Origin: Bryobacterales bacterium
GTDB taxonomy: Bacteria; Acidobacteriota; Terriglobia; Bryobacterales; Bryobacteraceae
Direction: 5' to 3'
Assembly (NCBI GenBank): GCA_020847975.1
Contig: JADLBD010000135.1
Coordinates: forward strand, 1 to 35,687
DNA: 35,687 bases
Shown one piece after another: positions 17,226 through 25,687 of the stretch; within the stretch, counting starts at the first letter, position 1; each line of letters opens with the position of its first letter. The translations under genes were made by a program, and so were the position numbers. The notes beneath the pieces were generated by a model. It had not been told where the DNA came from. It worked only from the letters and a program-made list of their open reading frames with translations, and searched no databases.

Positions 17226-19361
17226 ATGAACGGGAATGAACGGCGTCTCCCATCACGGACGGCGCGCTTTGGGGTTTTCGAAGCCAACGCGGCGACAGGC
17301 GAACTGCGGCGCGAGGGCCGGGTGGTGAAGCTTCAGGATCAGCCATACCGTCTGCTGATCTACCTCCTGGAACGGCCTGGCGAGGTTGTCACCCGCGAGG
17401 AATTGCACGCCGCGCTCTGGCCGGACGGATCCTTCGTCGATTTCGAGCAAGGGCTCAACGCCGCGATCAAGAAAGTGCGCTTTGCCCTGCGTGATTCGGC
17501 CGAAAATCCGCGTTTTGTTCAGACTTTCCCGCGTAAAGGCTACCGGTTCATCGCGCCGGTTGGATGGGAAGAGGCGCGCTCCCAGCCGGATCCGGCCGTT
17601 ACGGTCTCCTCGCCTGGGCGCGCTCGCATGTGGATGCTGGCTGTTGCCGTGGCGGCGGGGATCACGGCCGGCTACTGGTGGTTTCGTTGGCGGGAGCCGC
17701 GTGGAACCGCCGCAGTACCGGTTCCCCTCACCTCGTACCCTGGTGTCCAATACGCCGCCGCCTTCTCTCCCGACGGGCGCCAGGTCGCGTTCGCGTGGGA
17801 TGGAGGCAGCGGAGACAATTTTGACATCTATGTGAAAACGCGGGATTCCGAATCTCCCACCCGTCTTACCAACGATGCTGCCCCTGACCTTAGTCCAGCC
17901 TGGTCTCCGGACGGGCAGCGGATCGCATTTCTGCGGGATCTCGGCAACGGTAGAGTGGCAATCATGCTGATTCCGGCGGCGGGTGGATTTCCCGTTCAGA
18001 TTGCGGCAGTGTGGGCCCCGCTCGCCCCCCAGTACCGCAACCTGGCCTTCACTCCGGACGGGAGTTGGCTGATCACCGCCGGTTCCGGCAAGGAGGGCTC
18101 CGCCGTGGGCATTGTCCTGTGTCCGGCGGAGACCGGCGCCTGCCGTCCGCTGACCAAACCCAGCGGCGGCTACGACATCAACCCCGCGCTGTCTCCGGAT
18201 GGCCGCTCGCTCGCGTTCCTCCGGGGGCCACTCCTTGCCACGATGGATCTCTACGTTGTCCCGCTGGAGGGGAACTGGTCCGCGGCCGGCGAGGCGCGCC
18301 GGCTCACCGCCTGGAACCGTTTTGCGCTCAGTCCGGCCTGGGTGAGGGACGGAAGCGAGATCGTGATGGCCTCGGGCGAGTATTTCAAGACGCGTCTCTG
18401 GCATATCCCCGTTTCCGGAAGCGGCGAGCCGGCGGTAATCGCCGCCGCGGGCGATGAGGCGATGTTGCCGGCGATGGCGCCCGACGGCAGCATGGCGTTT
18501 TCTCAAAGGCGCAAGCGGGTGAGCATCTGGTCGCTCGACCTGCGGCGAGCGGAGCAGCAATCGCATCTGGTCAGATGGCCCGCCTCTTCGAGCCGGATCG
18601 ACACACATCCCCGTTTCTCTCCGGATGGAGGACGTGTCGTCTTCAAGTCCACGCGCTCGGGTACGGACCAGATTTGGATCGCAAATGCCGATGGGAGCGG
18701 AGCGCGCCAGTTGACCGCGATGACCGCAACCTTCGTTGACATGCCGGCGTGGTCCTCCGATGGAACCAAGGTCCTGTTCCGGGCGCTCCAGGACGGTCAT
18801 TTTGATTTCTACACGGTCAGCGCCGCAGGCGGAACTCCTCGATTCCTGATGCGGGGCAATCCCGGGGACGGAGCGCCCAAGGTTTCCGCGGATGGCCAAT
18901 GGATCTATTTTCATTCCAAGCGCAGCGGCGAATATCAGATTTGGCGCATGCCGGCCGGCGGCGGCAGCGCGGTGCAACTGACGCGCGGCGGGGGCATGGG
19001 GGGACGCGATTCGCCAGACGGACGGACGCTCTATTTCGTGCGGTATGCCGGCGGAGACAACGCCAGCCTCTGGCGCATGCCGGCCGGCGGCGGCGAGGAG
19101 GCTCGGGTTATCGAGGGCATCCTTGGGGAGAGCTTCGACGTGACCGGGAAGGGCATCTATTATGCCGGCGCCTGTCGGCCCGACGGAACGTGCCCCCTCT
19201 TCTTCCACGCATTTGCCGGCGGCGAAAACACCCAACTGGCGGCGTCCACCCTGCCGGGCAACAATGGATTGTGCGTTTCGCCGAACGGACATACCTTGCT
19301 GCGCGCTCACATTATCGAGATCGGAGCGGACATCATGGTGTTGGAGGGTTCCGGTAAGTGA
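17226..19361 (+). CDS. CadC-like winged-helix DNA-binding protein with TolB-like propeller
   Basis: 711-residue membrane-anchored regulator. Residues about 14-112 form an OmpR/PhoB-type winged helix (FGVFEANAATGELRREG, LLERPGEVVTREEL, ALWPDG, VRFALRDSAENPRFVQT, KGYRFIAPV). A single helix lies at about 134-152, and the rest is a WD40/PD40 TolB-like propeller with repeated SPDGRQVAF, SPDGQRIAF and SPDGRSLAF motifs, presumably periplasmic. The layout, as in CadC, suggests DNA binding inside the cell controlled by a sensor outside. ATG 17226 removes an N-terminal extension that would run through the promoter region and palindrome. Such fusions are abundant in Acidobacteriota; the target is unknown. 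Confidence 0.9.
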   Translation: MNGNERRLPSRTARFGVFEANAATGELRREGRVVKLQDQPYRLLIYLLERPGEVVTREELHAALWPDGSFVDFEQGLNAAIKKVRFALRDSAENPRFVQTFPRKGYRFIAPVGWEEARSQPDPAVTVSSPGRARMWMLAVAVAAGITAGYWWFRWREPRGTAAVPVPLTSYPGVQYAAAFSPDGRQVAFAWDGGSGDNFDIYVKTRDSESPTRLTNDAAPDLSPAWSPDGQRIAFLRDLGNGRVAIMLIPAAGGFPVQIAAVWAPLAPQYRNLAFTPDGSWLITAGSGKEGSAVGIVLCPAETGACRPLTKPSGGYDINPALSPDGRSLAFLRGPLLATMDLYVVPLEGNWSAAGEARRLTAWNRFALSPAWVRDGSEIVMASGEYFKTRLWHIPVSGSGEPAVIAAAGDEAMLPAMAPDGSMAFSQRRKRVSIWSLDLRRAEQQSHLVRWPASSSRIDTHPRFSPDGGRVVFKSTRSGTDQIWIANADGSGARQLTAMTATFVDMPAWSSDGTKVLFRALQDGHFDFYTVSAAGGTPRFLMRGNPGDGAPKVSADGQWIYFHSKRSGEYQIWRMPAGGGSAVQLTRGGGMGGRDSPDGRTLYFVRYAGGDNASLWRMPAGGGEEARVIEGILGESFDVTGKGIYYAGACRPDGTCPLFFHAFAGGENTQLAASTLPGNNGLCVSPNGHTLLRAHIIEIGADIMVLEGSGK

Positions 19362-20010
19362 GCGATCCCGCCGGGTCCTCCACACCCACCACTCGGATAG
19401 CGGACGTCGTATGCATCCACTGGACAACCGCGAAGGGCCGTTGATCATCATTTAGGAACAGTTCCTGGCGATAACGCCTCCAGGTCTGTTTCGCCATCTC
19501 TCTTTCCGCCGCCCGTTCGGAGGGGGGAAGCGGATCCTCGTCATAGCCGTATGCCTGTAGGTCGCTCCCGAGCCCCTCAATCAACTTCACGCTCATCTCG
19601 AAAGGAGGCCGGGTCGGCATTCCCGGACTCTGATCCACCACAGTGACCACTTCGCGGATGGAACCGGCGGCAGGTTTGCCGTTAACCAATCTTGTGACTG
19701 CGAACTCCACAACCGCGATGGCGCCGACAAACCGCTCGACACATTTTTGAGTACCGGTCTGAGTACCGGTCTGAGTACCGGCCTGACTGTCGGTCTGACG
19801 GGCCACACAGACGGCTTTCCCCGGATTGGAACTCCTATGGACCTCGAGGCGCTTCCCCTCGTAGGACGGAGGAAACATAATGCGCATCTTAATGGAGCAC
19901 TCAGCAATCCGAAACTCGTAGAGGGAATTCAGCCCCGCCGCCGTGGCGGAGAGGCCAGACCACAGGACGGTCAACATGGCTGTGAGGGCAAGACGCGGAT
20001 CGAAACCCAT
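19333..20010 (-). CDS. Secreted protein of unknown function with GTQT repeats
   Basis: 225-residue protein with a likely signal peptide (residues 1-25, ending SATAA). I do not recognise a domain. The centre holds an AGTQTGTQTGTQ tract encoded by the 12-bp tandem repeat at 19748-19795. The composition after it (VVEFAVTRLVNGKPA, VVTVVDQSPGMP, VQWMHTTSAIRVVGV) looks like a real beta-rich secreted protein rather than an antisense shadow. A TonB- or carboxypeptidase-like periplasmic partner is possible but not supported. The 3' end overlaps the convergent winged-helix gene by 29 bases. No strong ribosome site precedes the ATG at 20010. Confidence 0.65.
   Translation of the reverse strand: MGFDPRLALTAMLTVLWSGLSATAAGLNSLYEFRIAECSIKMRIMFPPSYEGKRLEVHRSSNPGKAVCVARQTDSQAGTQTGTQTGTQKCVERFVGAIAVVEFAVTRLVNGKPAAGSIREVVTVVDQSPGMPTRPPFEMSVKLIEGLGSDLQAYGYDEDPLPPSERAAEREMAKQTWRRYRQELFLNDDQRPFAVVQWMHTTSAIRVVGVEDPAGSLTYRNPPTP
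19748..19795. repeat. 12-bp tandem repeat, about four units
   Basis: TGAGTACCGGTC occurs at 19748 and 19760, with TGAGTACCGGCC at 19772 and a decayed TGACTGTCGGTC at 19784. The unit is a multiple of three, so copy number can change without breaking the overlapping minus-strand gene, where it encodes Gly-Thr-Gln-Thr repeats. Confidence 0.85.
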
Positions 20011-20191
20011 GAGCCGCAGTCTCGGGTATCGATTCGCGGCTTTCCATAGACAGGCGCTGATTTCTGTCTGAAATTCATGTGACCTGGCAAATAGTTGAAA
20101 ATAAGTAGCTTGTGGGCGATCATTATCGACTTACGCGCCGCCGGACGAGGATGAGTTCGTTGTTCACGCCGAGTGCGAAGAGCGGCGATCG

Positions 20192-20205
20192 GTGACTTTG
20201 GTCAC
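20192..20205. promoter_or_regulatory. Palindromic operator candidate GTGACTTTGGTCAC, copy 2
   Basis: Exact reverse complement of the 14-mer at 17173-17186. It sits 60 bases upstream of the glutamine amidotransferase start (20266), in a 255-base gap (20011-20265) that is otherwise without a recognisable gene. Flanking bases match too: 16 of 18 positions agree when one base pair beyond each end is included twice. Position and symmetry fit an activator or repressor site for the five-gene run that follows. Confidence 0.55.
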
Positions 20206-20265
20206 AGCACGGCCGGGGGCATGACCGTATTCTCAATCAGACGAGGAGTGGGCTCCGGACCGGCG

Positions 20266-20958
20266 ATGAACATCTGCTGTTTGCAACACGTCCCTTTTGA
20301 GGGTCCAGGCCAAATTGGCGCTTGGGCCGCGCGCCGCGGGCATGATCTTCGCATCGTGCGCCTGGATCTCGGTGAGAATCTGCCGGACGCGCGGGATCTT
20401 GATCTTCTCGTGGTAATGGGCGGACCTATGAGCGTCCACGATGAGGATGCCTACCCATGGCTGGTTTCGGAGAAGAAGCTGATTGCGCGATGTCTCGCTT
20501 CCGGGAAGTTCACGCTCGGGGTATGCCTGGGCTCGCAGCTTCTGGCGCAGGTCCTCGGTGCGCGAGTCTATCGCAACCGGTTGAAGGAGATCGGCTGGTT
20601 TCCGGTGGAGCAGTGCGCGCCTGAAGATCCGCCGCACTTATTTCGCGCGCTGCCTCATCAATTCACTCCGTTCCACTGGCATGGCGAAACCTACGATCTG
20701 CCGGCTGGAACCGTTCACCTGGCCAAAAGCGAGGGGTGCCTCGTCCAGGCCTTCGAGCATGCTCACGGACTCGGTCTCCAATTCCACCTGGAGGTGACTG
20801 CGGAGGGCGTGGCGGACCTGGTTCGCGAATGCTCCGGCGACATCGGGTCCGGTCCCTATGAACAGACGGCTGCTCAAATCGAGGCCGGTGTGGACCGGTG
20901 CGGGGAGGGGGCCCTGCTGGTTCGAGTGCTGCTGGCGATCGAGGAGCGAATCGAGTAA
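20266..20958 (+). CDS. Class I glutamine amidotransferase-like protein
   Basis: 230-residue cytoplasmic protein with the class I glutaminase fold. Catalytic residues are visible: nucleophile C87 in GVCLGSQ, H174 and E176 in LQFHLEVT, where most members have QFHPE. The oxyanion-strand region is VVMGGPMSVHDE. Related stand-alone proteins are GMP-synthase-like amidotransferases of mixed or unknown substrate. The frame is open upstream to 20173, but ATG 20266 begins the homologous MNICCLQHVPFEGPG. It is the first gene after the palindrome at 20192 and is 27 bases ahead of the multihaem cytochrome gene. How it connects to the redox genes behind it is not clear. Confidence 0.88.
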   Translation: MNICCLQHVPFEGPGQIGAWAARRGHDLRIVRLDLGENLPDARDLDLLVVMGGPMSVHDEDAYPWLVSEKKLIARCLASGKFTLGVCLGSQLLAQVLGARVYRNRLKEIGWFPVEQCAPEDPPHLFRALPHQFTPFHWHGETYDLPAGTVHLAKSEGCLVQAFEHAHGLGLQFHLEVTAEGVADLVRECSGDIGSGPYEQTAAQIEAGVDRCGEGALLVRVLLAIEERIE

Positions 20959-20985
20959 ACCTGTCAGTTGAGGACTTAGACAACC

Positions 20986-23046
20986 GTGCAAGCAACCGGA
21001 CATTCCACTCGCATCCTCCGCACGGGGTGGGCCTCGATGTTGGCCCGCGCCACCGCGGCGCTCCTTCTGTTCGAACTCGTCTCCGGTCTGGCGATCACGT
21101 TTGGCCCGTTTCATCCGGCAGTGGAATGGGGCTTACTGGCGCACACTCTGATAGGCCTGGTTGCGTTGGCTCCAATCGCCTGGTACCTCGCGCGCCACTG
21201 GGAGGACTACGCCCGGCAGGCGATGTCCGACGTGCTGCTGCTCGGCTACGTGGGCCTGGCGGCCCTGGCCATCTGCGTCCTGACCGGGCTGGTGGTTACC
21301 TGGCAGGGGCTGCTTGCGACACGTACGACGCCGTGGCTTCGATATCTCCACCTCATCTCGGCGCTGTTTGCGGTGGTTGCTTCCGTTCCGCACATTGTCA
21401 TCTCATGGCTCCGCAGGAGGCGCACGGAATTCACACGGTCCACGCGCGGGTGGCTTGCCGTGGCCGTAGCGGGCTGCTCGGCTGGAGTGTGCGCAACGGC
21501 CGTGCTGACGCTGTCCTACTCTGGTTTGAAGTACCGGAATGAGTTTCCGGCGGATTACAATTTCCTCTACGGAAAAAACCGGCCCTTTGCGCCGAGCCTC
21601 GCCCGCACGTCCACCAACGGCGCTTTCGACGCCCGCTCGATGGCTGGATCAGCCACATGCGGTTCCAGCGGTTGCCATACCCAGATTTATGAAGAGTGGC
21701 AGCCGAGCGCGCACCGTTATGCCGCGATGGATCCGGTCTTCCAGGGGATCCAGAACGTCATGGCCAAGCAAAACGGCCCCGAATCCACCCGCTATTGCGG
21801 GGGATGCCACGACCCGATCTCGCTGTTTTCCGGAACCAAGAATATCTTTGTGGAGAACCTCACCGGTCTCGACGGCTACAACGAAGGCATTTCCTGCGTT
21901 GCCTGCCACGCGATTCAGAAGACCGACATACGGGGCAACGCGAACTACACGATCACGCAACCCGGCGAGTATTTGTGGCAATGGAGCGGCTCGCATACCG
22001 CCGGCGCTATGGCCCGCAATTTTCTGATCCGCGTCTGGCCGGCCGGGCACAACCGGCTGAGCAAGCGGATGTACAAGAAGCCGGAATACTGTGCCGCCTG
22101 CCACAAGCAGTTCATCGACCAGGAGGTGAACCGCGTCGGCTGGGTACAGTTGCAGAACCAGTACGACAACTGGGCGGCGAGCCACTGGAACAAGAAGGGC
22201 GACGCCCGCGGGACGGTGGAATGCCGTGAGTGTCACATGCCGCTGGTGGACTCGACCGATCCCGCCGCCGGAGACTCCTCGGACTACAACCGGAACCCGG
22301 GCGACGGCAAACACCGGAGCCATCGTTTTCTTGCGGCCAACAACTTCGTCCCCAGCCTCCTCCGCCTGGAAGGCGCGGCGAAGCACACAGAGATGACGGA
22401 ACACTGGCTGCGCGGCAAGATTGACATTCCCGAGATCCGGAACAAGTGGGCGGAAGGACCCGTGGTGAAGTTGCGGCTCGAGGCTCCGCGCACGGCGGCG
22501 CCGGGTGAGAAGGTGCCTGTACGGGTGATTCTCGTCTCCAACAAGGTGGGGCACGATTATCCCACGGGGCCGCTGGACATGATTCAAAGCTGGGTGGAAT
22601 TGCGCGTGGAGGATGGGATGGGCCGGACCGTGTTCGCCTCCGGCGAGCGCGACGATCGCAACTTCCTCCGGCCGGGCACATTTCTGTTCAAGGCGGAGCC
22701 TGTGGATCAGTACGGCAACCTCATCGACCGGCACAATTTGTGGGAGATGGTCGGCGTACGGTACCGGCGCTCGCTGTTCCCCGGCTACTCGGACACGGTC
22801 GAATACAATGTCCTCTGCCCGTCGGGCGCGCCGCAAGTTCAGGCAAAGGGCGACGGCGATGTCCGGGAATTCTCGGTCCGCGCTCAGAAAGCGGGGACGA
22901 TGCGCGTCGCGGCCACGCTGCACTACCGCAAGATCGACCAGTTTTTGCTGAACTACGTGATGGGCGAAGCGGCACACCTCACGTCTCCGGCGGTGGACAT
23001 CGCGAGCGCCAGCGCTGAGATTGCGGTGGCGCCCAGGGGGAAATGA
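20986..23046 (+). CDS. Cytochrome b-like membrane domain fused to pentahaem cytochrome c
   Basis: 686-residue redox protein. Residues 18-180 contain five hydrophobic helices with histidines on them (H53, H122, H136), suggesting a di-haem cytochrome b-like domain that could take electrons from quinol. Residues 220-420 hold five c-type haem sites: an unusual CX4CH at C225-H231 (CGSSGCH), then CGGCH at C271, CVACH at C304, CAACH at C369 and CRECH at C413. The C-terminal part (about 485-686) is beta-rich, with VGHDYPTG as in cytochrome c554-like multihaem proteins. It probably carries electrons from the membrane to a periplasmic acceptor. The haem b idea is inference; the c sites are directly seen. 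Confidence 0.85.
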   Translation: MQATGHSTRILRTGWASMLARATAALLLFELVSGLAITFGPFHPAVEWGLLAHTLIGLVALAPIAWYLARHWEDYARQAMSDVLLLGYVGLAALAICVLTGLVVTWQGLLATRTTPWLRYLHLISALFAVVASVPHIVISWLRRRRTEFTRSTRGWLAVAVAGCSAGVCATAVLTLSYSGLKYRNEFPADYNFLYGKNRPFAPSLARTSTNGAFDARSMAGSATCGSSGCHTQIYEEWQPSAHRYAAMDPVFQGIQNVMAKQNGPESTRYCGGCHDPISLFSGTKNIFVENLTGLDGYNEGISCVACHAIQKTDIRGNANYTITQPGEYLWQWSGSHTAGAMARNFLIRVWPAGHNRLSKRMYKKPEYCAACHKQFIDQEVNRVGWVQLQNQYDNWAASHWNKKGDARGTVECRECHMPLVDSTDPAAGDSSDYNRNPGDGKHRSHRFLAANNFVPSLLRLEGAAKHTEMTEHWLRGKIDIPEIRNKWAEGPVVKLRLEAPRTAAPGEKVPVRVILVSNKVGHDYPTGPLDMIQSWVELRVEDGMGRTVFASGERDDRNFLRPGTFLFKAEPVDQYGNLIDRHNLWEMVGVRYRRSLFPGYSDTVEYNVLCPSGAPQVQAKGDGDVREFSVRAQKAGTMRVAATLHYRKIDQFLLNYVMGEAAHLTSPAVDIASASAEIAVAPRGK

Positions 23047-23050
23047 GACT

Positions 23051-25681
23051 GTGCCGGCTGCCGCTCCGCCGCCTCCACGCAGGCCGGTTTCCCGACGACG
23101 CCGGCGGATTCTCTGGACCGCGTCGACACTGGGTGCGCTGGCCCTGATCAGCGGGCTTGCCGCCTGGCGCATTCACAAAGATAACGAACCGGAGCAATAC
23201 ACTCCAGGCGAAGCGTCGGACGACGTCACCTCCGTCATCAGCGAACAGGCTCGGAAGGCTGCGCCCGCCGGACAGGCTCGCATCGAGGTGAGTTCCCGAA
23301 GCTCCGATGCCTTGCGCGACGCGGGACGGCCGCTACCCGCCGGCGCACCGGCGCCGCGGTTCACCGACGTCACTCAAGCCGCCGGGCTCGGTGGCTTTCG
23401 CCAGTTCCAAGGGGCGCGCACGTCACAGTTGCCGGAAGATATGGGATCGGGACTCGCCTGGGGCGACTTTGACGGCGATGGAAATGACGATCTGTTTGTG
23501 GTCAGCGGCGGCGGCGCGCTGAGCCTGCCGGATTCGCAACTCGCTCCTTCGAGGCTCTTTCGCAATCTCGGCAACGGCCGTTTCGAGGAGGTGCGGGATT
23601 TCCCGGAAACGCGGATTCGCGGCATGGCCGCCGCGTGGGGCGACTACAACGCCGACGGCTGGCTCGATCTGCTCGTAACGGGGTACGACGCGATCCTTCT
23701 GTTCCGGAACGATCACGGCCGCTTCGTCCGCGATCACCGTTTTCCTTCTCCGAAAGGCTTCTGGTCCGGAGCCGCGTGGGGCGACTACAATCGCGACGGT
23801 TTTCCCGATCTCTACGTCTGCGGCTATGTGAAGTACGTGCCTGGCAAGGGGGACGCGGCCGGCGTCTCGCAGCAGTTCGGCAAGGAGGTTCCCTTCACGC
23901 TCAATCCCGCGTCGTATGAGCCGGAACGAAACCTGCTGTTCCGCAACAACGGCGACGGCTCGTTCACCGAGGTGGGGAGGGAACTGGGTGTCGCCAACCC
24001 GGAGGGACGCAGCCTGAGCGGCCTGTGGCATGATTTCGACGGGGACGGCTGGCTGGATCTCTACGTGGCCAACGATATTTCGGAAAACAGGCTGTATTTG
24101 AACCGGCGCGGCAAATTCGTTGACTCGGGACGAAGCGCCTGGGTGGAGGAATACCGCGGCTCGATGGGCCTGGCGGCGGGCGATTTCGACCGCGACGGCG
24201 ACGACGATCTGTTCATCTCCCACTGGATTGCCCAGCAGTATGCGCTGTACCAATCCCTGCTCTCCGAGCAGAAGGAGGCGGGGGAAGGGAAGGCTGAACT
24301 GCACTTCACGGACGTGTCCGAAATGCGCGGCATCGGGCAGCCTTCCATGCAGTTGATCGGATGGGGCGCCAGTTTCGCCGATTTCGATTCCGACGGCTGG
24401 CCGGACCTGGCGGTGGCTAATGGCAGCACTTTCGAAGAGAAGGAAACCAGGCCGCGGCGTCTTGCTCCGATGCCGTCGTTCCTGTTCTGGAATGCGCGCG
24501 GGCAATTCTTCCACGACCTGGCTCCCTGGAACCGGTCACTGGCGCAACCGCATGTCAGCCGCGGCCTGGCTGTTGCGGATTTCGACAACGACGGATCCAT
24601 GGACATCGCCATTGTGGATCACGGCGAGGGCGTACGCCTGTTGCGCAATGACATGCCGCACGGCAACTGGGCGGAGATTCGCCTGCACAGCCGGGTGGCC
24701 GGCAGCCAGACCGCGATGGGCTTCGGCGATGGAGCCATAGTGACTGCCTGGGCGGGGGCCGTGCCTCTGCGGCGCGCCGTCACCAGCGCGTCCTATCTGT
24801 CGCAGGACAGCCGCCGGGTGCACATCGGTCTTGGCGCCGCGGCGAAAATCGACCGGCTGGAAGTGCGATGGGGCAACGGCCGCGCGGAAATATGGACGGA
24901 TCTGGCGGCAAATCATATTTGGGAGATCACCGAGGGCGAGCGGGAACCGCGCGTGTTCGCGCCGCACCGGCCACTCGACCAGCGTTTGGTAATGCGATTC
25001 TGGGAGAAGCAGCGGGCGGCGATGGATGCAATGAAACGCGAGCATGATCCGGCAAAGGCGGCGGGGCTCTTTCGGGAAGCGCTGGCCATGGACCCCAGGC
25101 ATGAGGATTCGCTCTACTACCTGGCAAACTGCCTTGCGGCCCAGGAAGACGCGGCCGGCGCTGTTGCCGAACTCGATAAACTGGCGCAGGTCAACCCGCA
25201 GAGTCATCGTGCGCTTCAACGCAAAGGCGAGTTGCTGGCGTCATCGGCTTCGTCCCGTTCTCAATTCACGGCCGCTCGAGCGCCTCTCGAAGCCGCGCTG
25301 CGGCTGAACTCCGAGGAGACCGGGACGCTGGTGCTGCTCGGCGAAGTGGACCTGGCGCTCGGTGACCTGCACGCGGCCGATCAACGGTTCACGCACGCCT
25401 GCCAGGCCAACGCGCGCGCCGCCAACGCATGGTTTCTCCGCGGCTATATTGCGTGGCGGCGGCAGGATGGACGGGAGGCCGCCGCGATGCTCACGGCCGC
25501 AAGGAAAGCCTTAGGGCCCGACTGGAAGCCTCGCGGCGCCGCGCTCGAGGGCGATGTGAAGCGCAGCATGTACAAAGAAGCCGGTTTTCTGAACGTGTTT
25601 GCCGACCAGTGGGACGGGAGCGCGGCGCCTGACCGGGCTTATGCCCCTTTGGAGGGATACCTGCGCCGCTTCCGGCGTTAG
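23051..25681 (+). CDS. FG-GAP/VCBS propeller with ASPIC-UnbV domain and TPR-like tail (CRTAC1-like)
   Basis: 876-residue exported protein with an N-terminal anchor after an Arg-rich start (residues about 20-40). Seven repeats of the Ca-binding type are seen, for example GDFDGDGNDDLFV, GDYNADGWLDLLV, GDYNRDGFPDLYV, HDFDGDGWLDLYV, GDFDRDGDDDLFI, ADFDSDGWPDLAV and ADFDNDGSMDIAI, fitting a seven-bladed propeller. An ASPIC/UnbV domain follows (RLEVRWGNGRAEIW, NHIWEI) and then a TPR-like helical tail from about residue 660. GTG 23051 is four bases after the cytochrome stop. The function of this class is unknown; pairing with a multihaem cytochrome suggests a shared periplasmic job. Confidence 0.88.
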   Translation: MPAAAPPPPRRPVSRRRRRILWTASTLGALALISGLAAWRIHKDNEPEQYTPGEASDDVTSVISEQARKAAPAGQARIEVSSRSSDALRDAGRPLPAGAPAPRFTDVTQAAGLGGFRQFQGARTSQLPEDMGSGLAWGDFDGDGNDDLFVVSGGGALSLPDSQLAPSRLFRNLGNGRFEEVRDFPETRIRGMAAAWGDYNADGWLDLLVTGYDAILLFRNDHGRFVRDHRFPSPKGFWSGAAWGDYNRDGFPDLYVCGYVKYVPGKGDAAGVSQQFGKEVPFTLNPASYEPERNLLFRNNGDGSFTEVGRELGVANPEGRSLSGLWHDFDGDGWLDLYVANDISENRLYLNRRGKFVDSGRSAWVEEYRGSMGLAAGDFDRDGDDDLFISHWIAQQYALYQSLLSEQKEAGEGKAELHFTDVSEMRGIGQPSMQLIGWGASFADFDSDGWPDLAVANGSTFEEKETRPRRLAPMPSFLFWNARGQFFHDLAPWNRSLAQPHVSRGLAVADFDNDGSMDIAIVDHGEGVRLLRNDMPHGNWAEIRLHSRVAGSQTAMGFGDGAIVTAWAGAVPLRRAVTSASYLSQDSRRVHIGLGAAAKIDRLEVRWGNGRAEIWTDLAANHIWEITEGEREPRVFAPHRPLDQRLVMRFWEKQRAAMDAMKREHDPAKAAGLFREALAMDPRHEDSLYYLANCLAAQEDAAGAVAELDKLAQVNPQSHRALQRKGELLASSASSRSQFTAARAPLEAALRLNSEETGTLVLLGEVDLALGDLHAADQRFTHACQANARAANAWFLRGYIAWRRQDGREAAAMLTAARKALGPDWKPRGAALEGDVKRSMYKEAGFLNVFADQWDGSAAPDRAYAPLEGYLRRFRR

Positions 25682-25687
25682 TCCACT

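Noticed and set aside
17253..19451. 732-codon open frame on the minus strand
   Set aside because: Antisense to the winged-helix/propeller gene, which has clear repeats; the translation is low-complexity.
20095..20126. TTGAAA and CATTAT as a sigma-70 promoter
   Set aside because: Spacing between the boxes is 20 bases and the -10 match is weak.
21649..23172. 507-codon open frame on the minus strand
   Set aside because: Antisense to the pentahaem cytochrome, whose haem motifs fix the coding strand.
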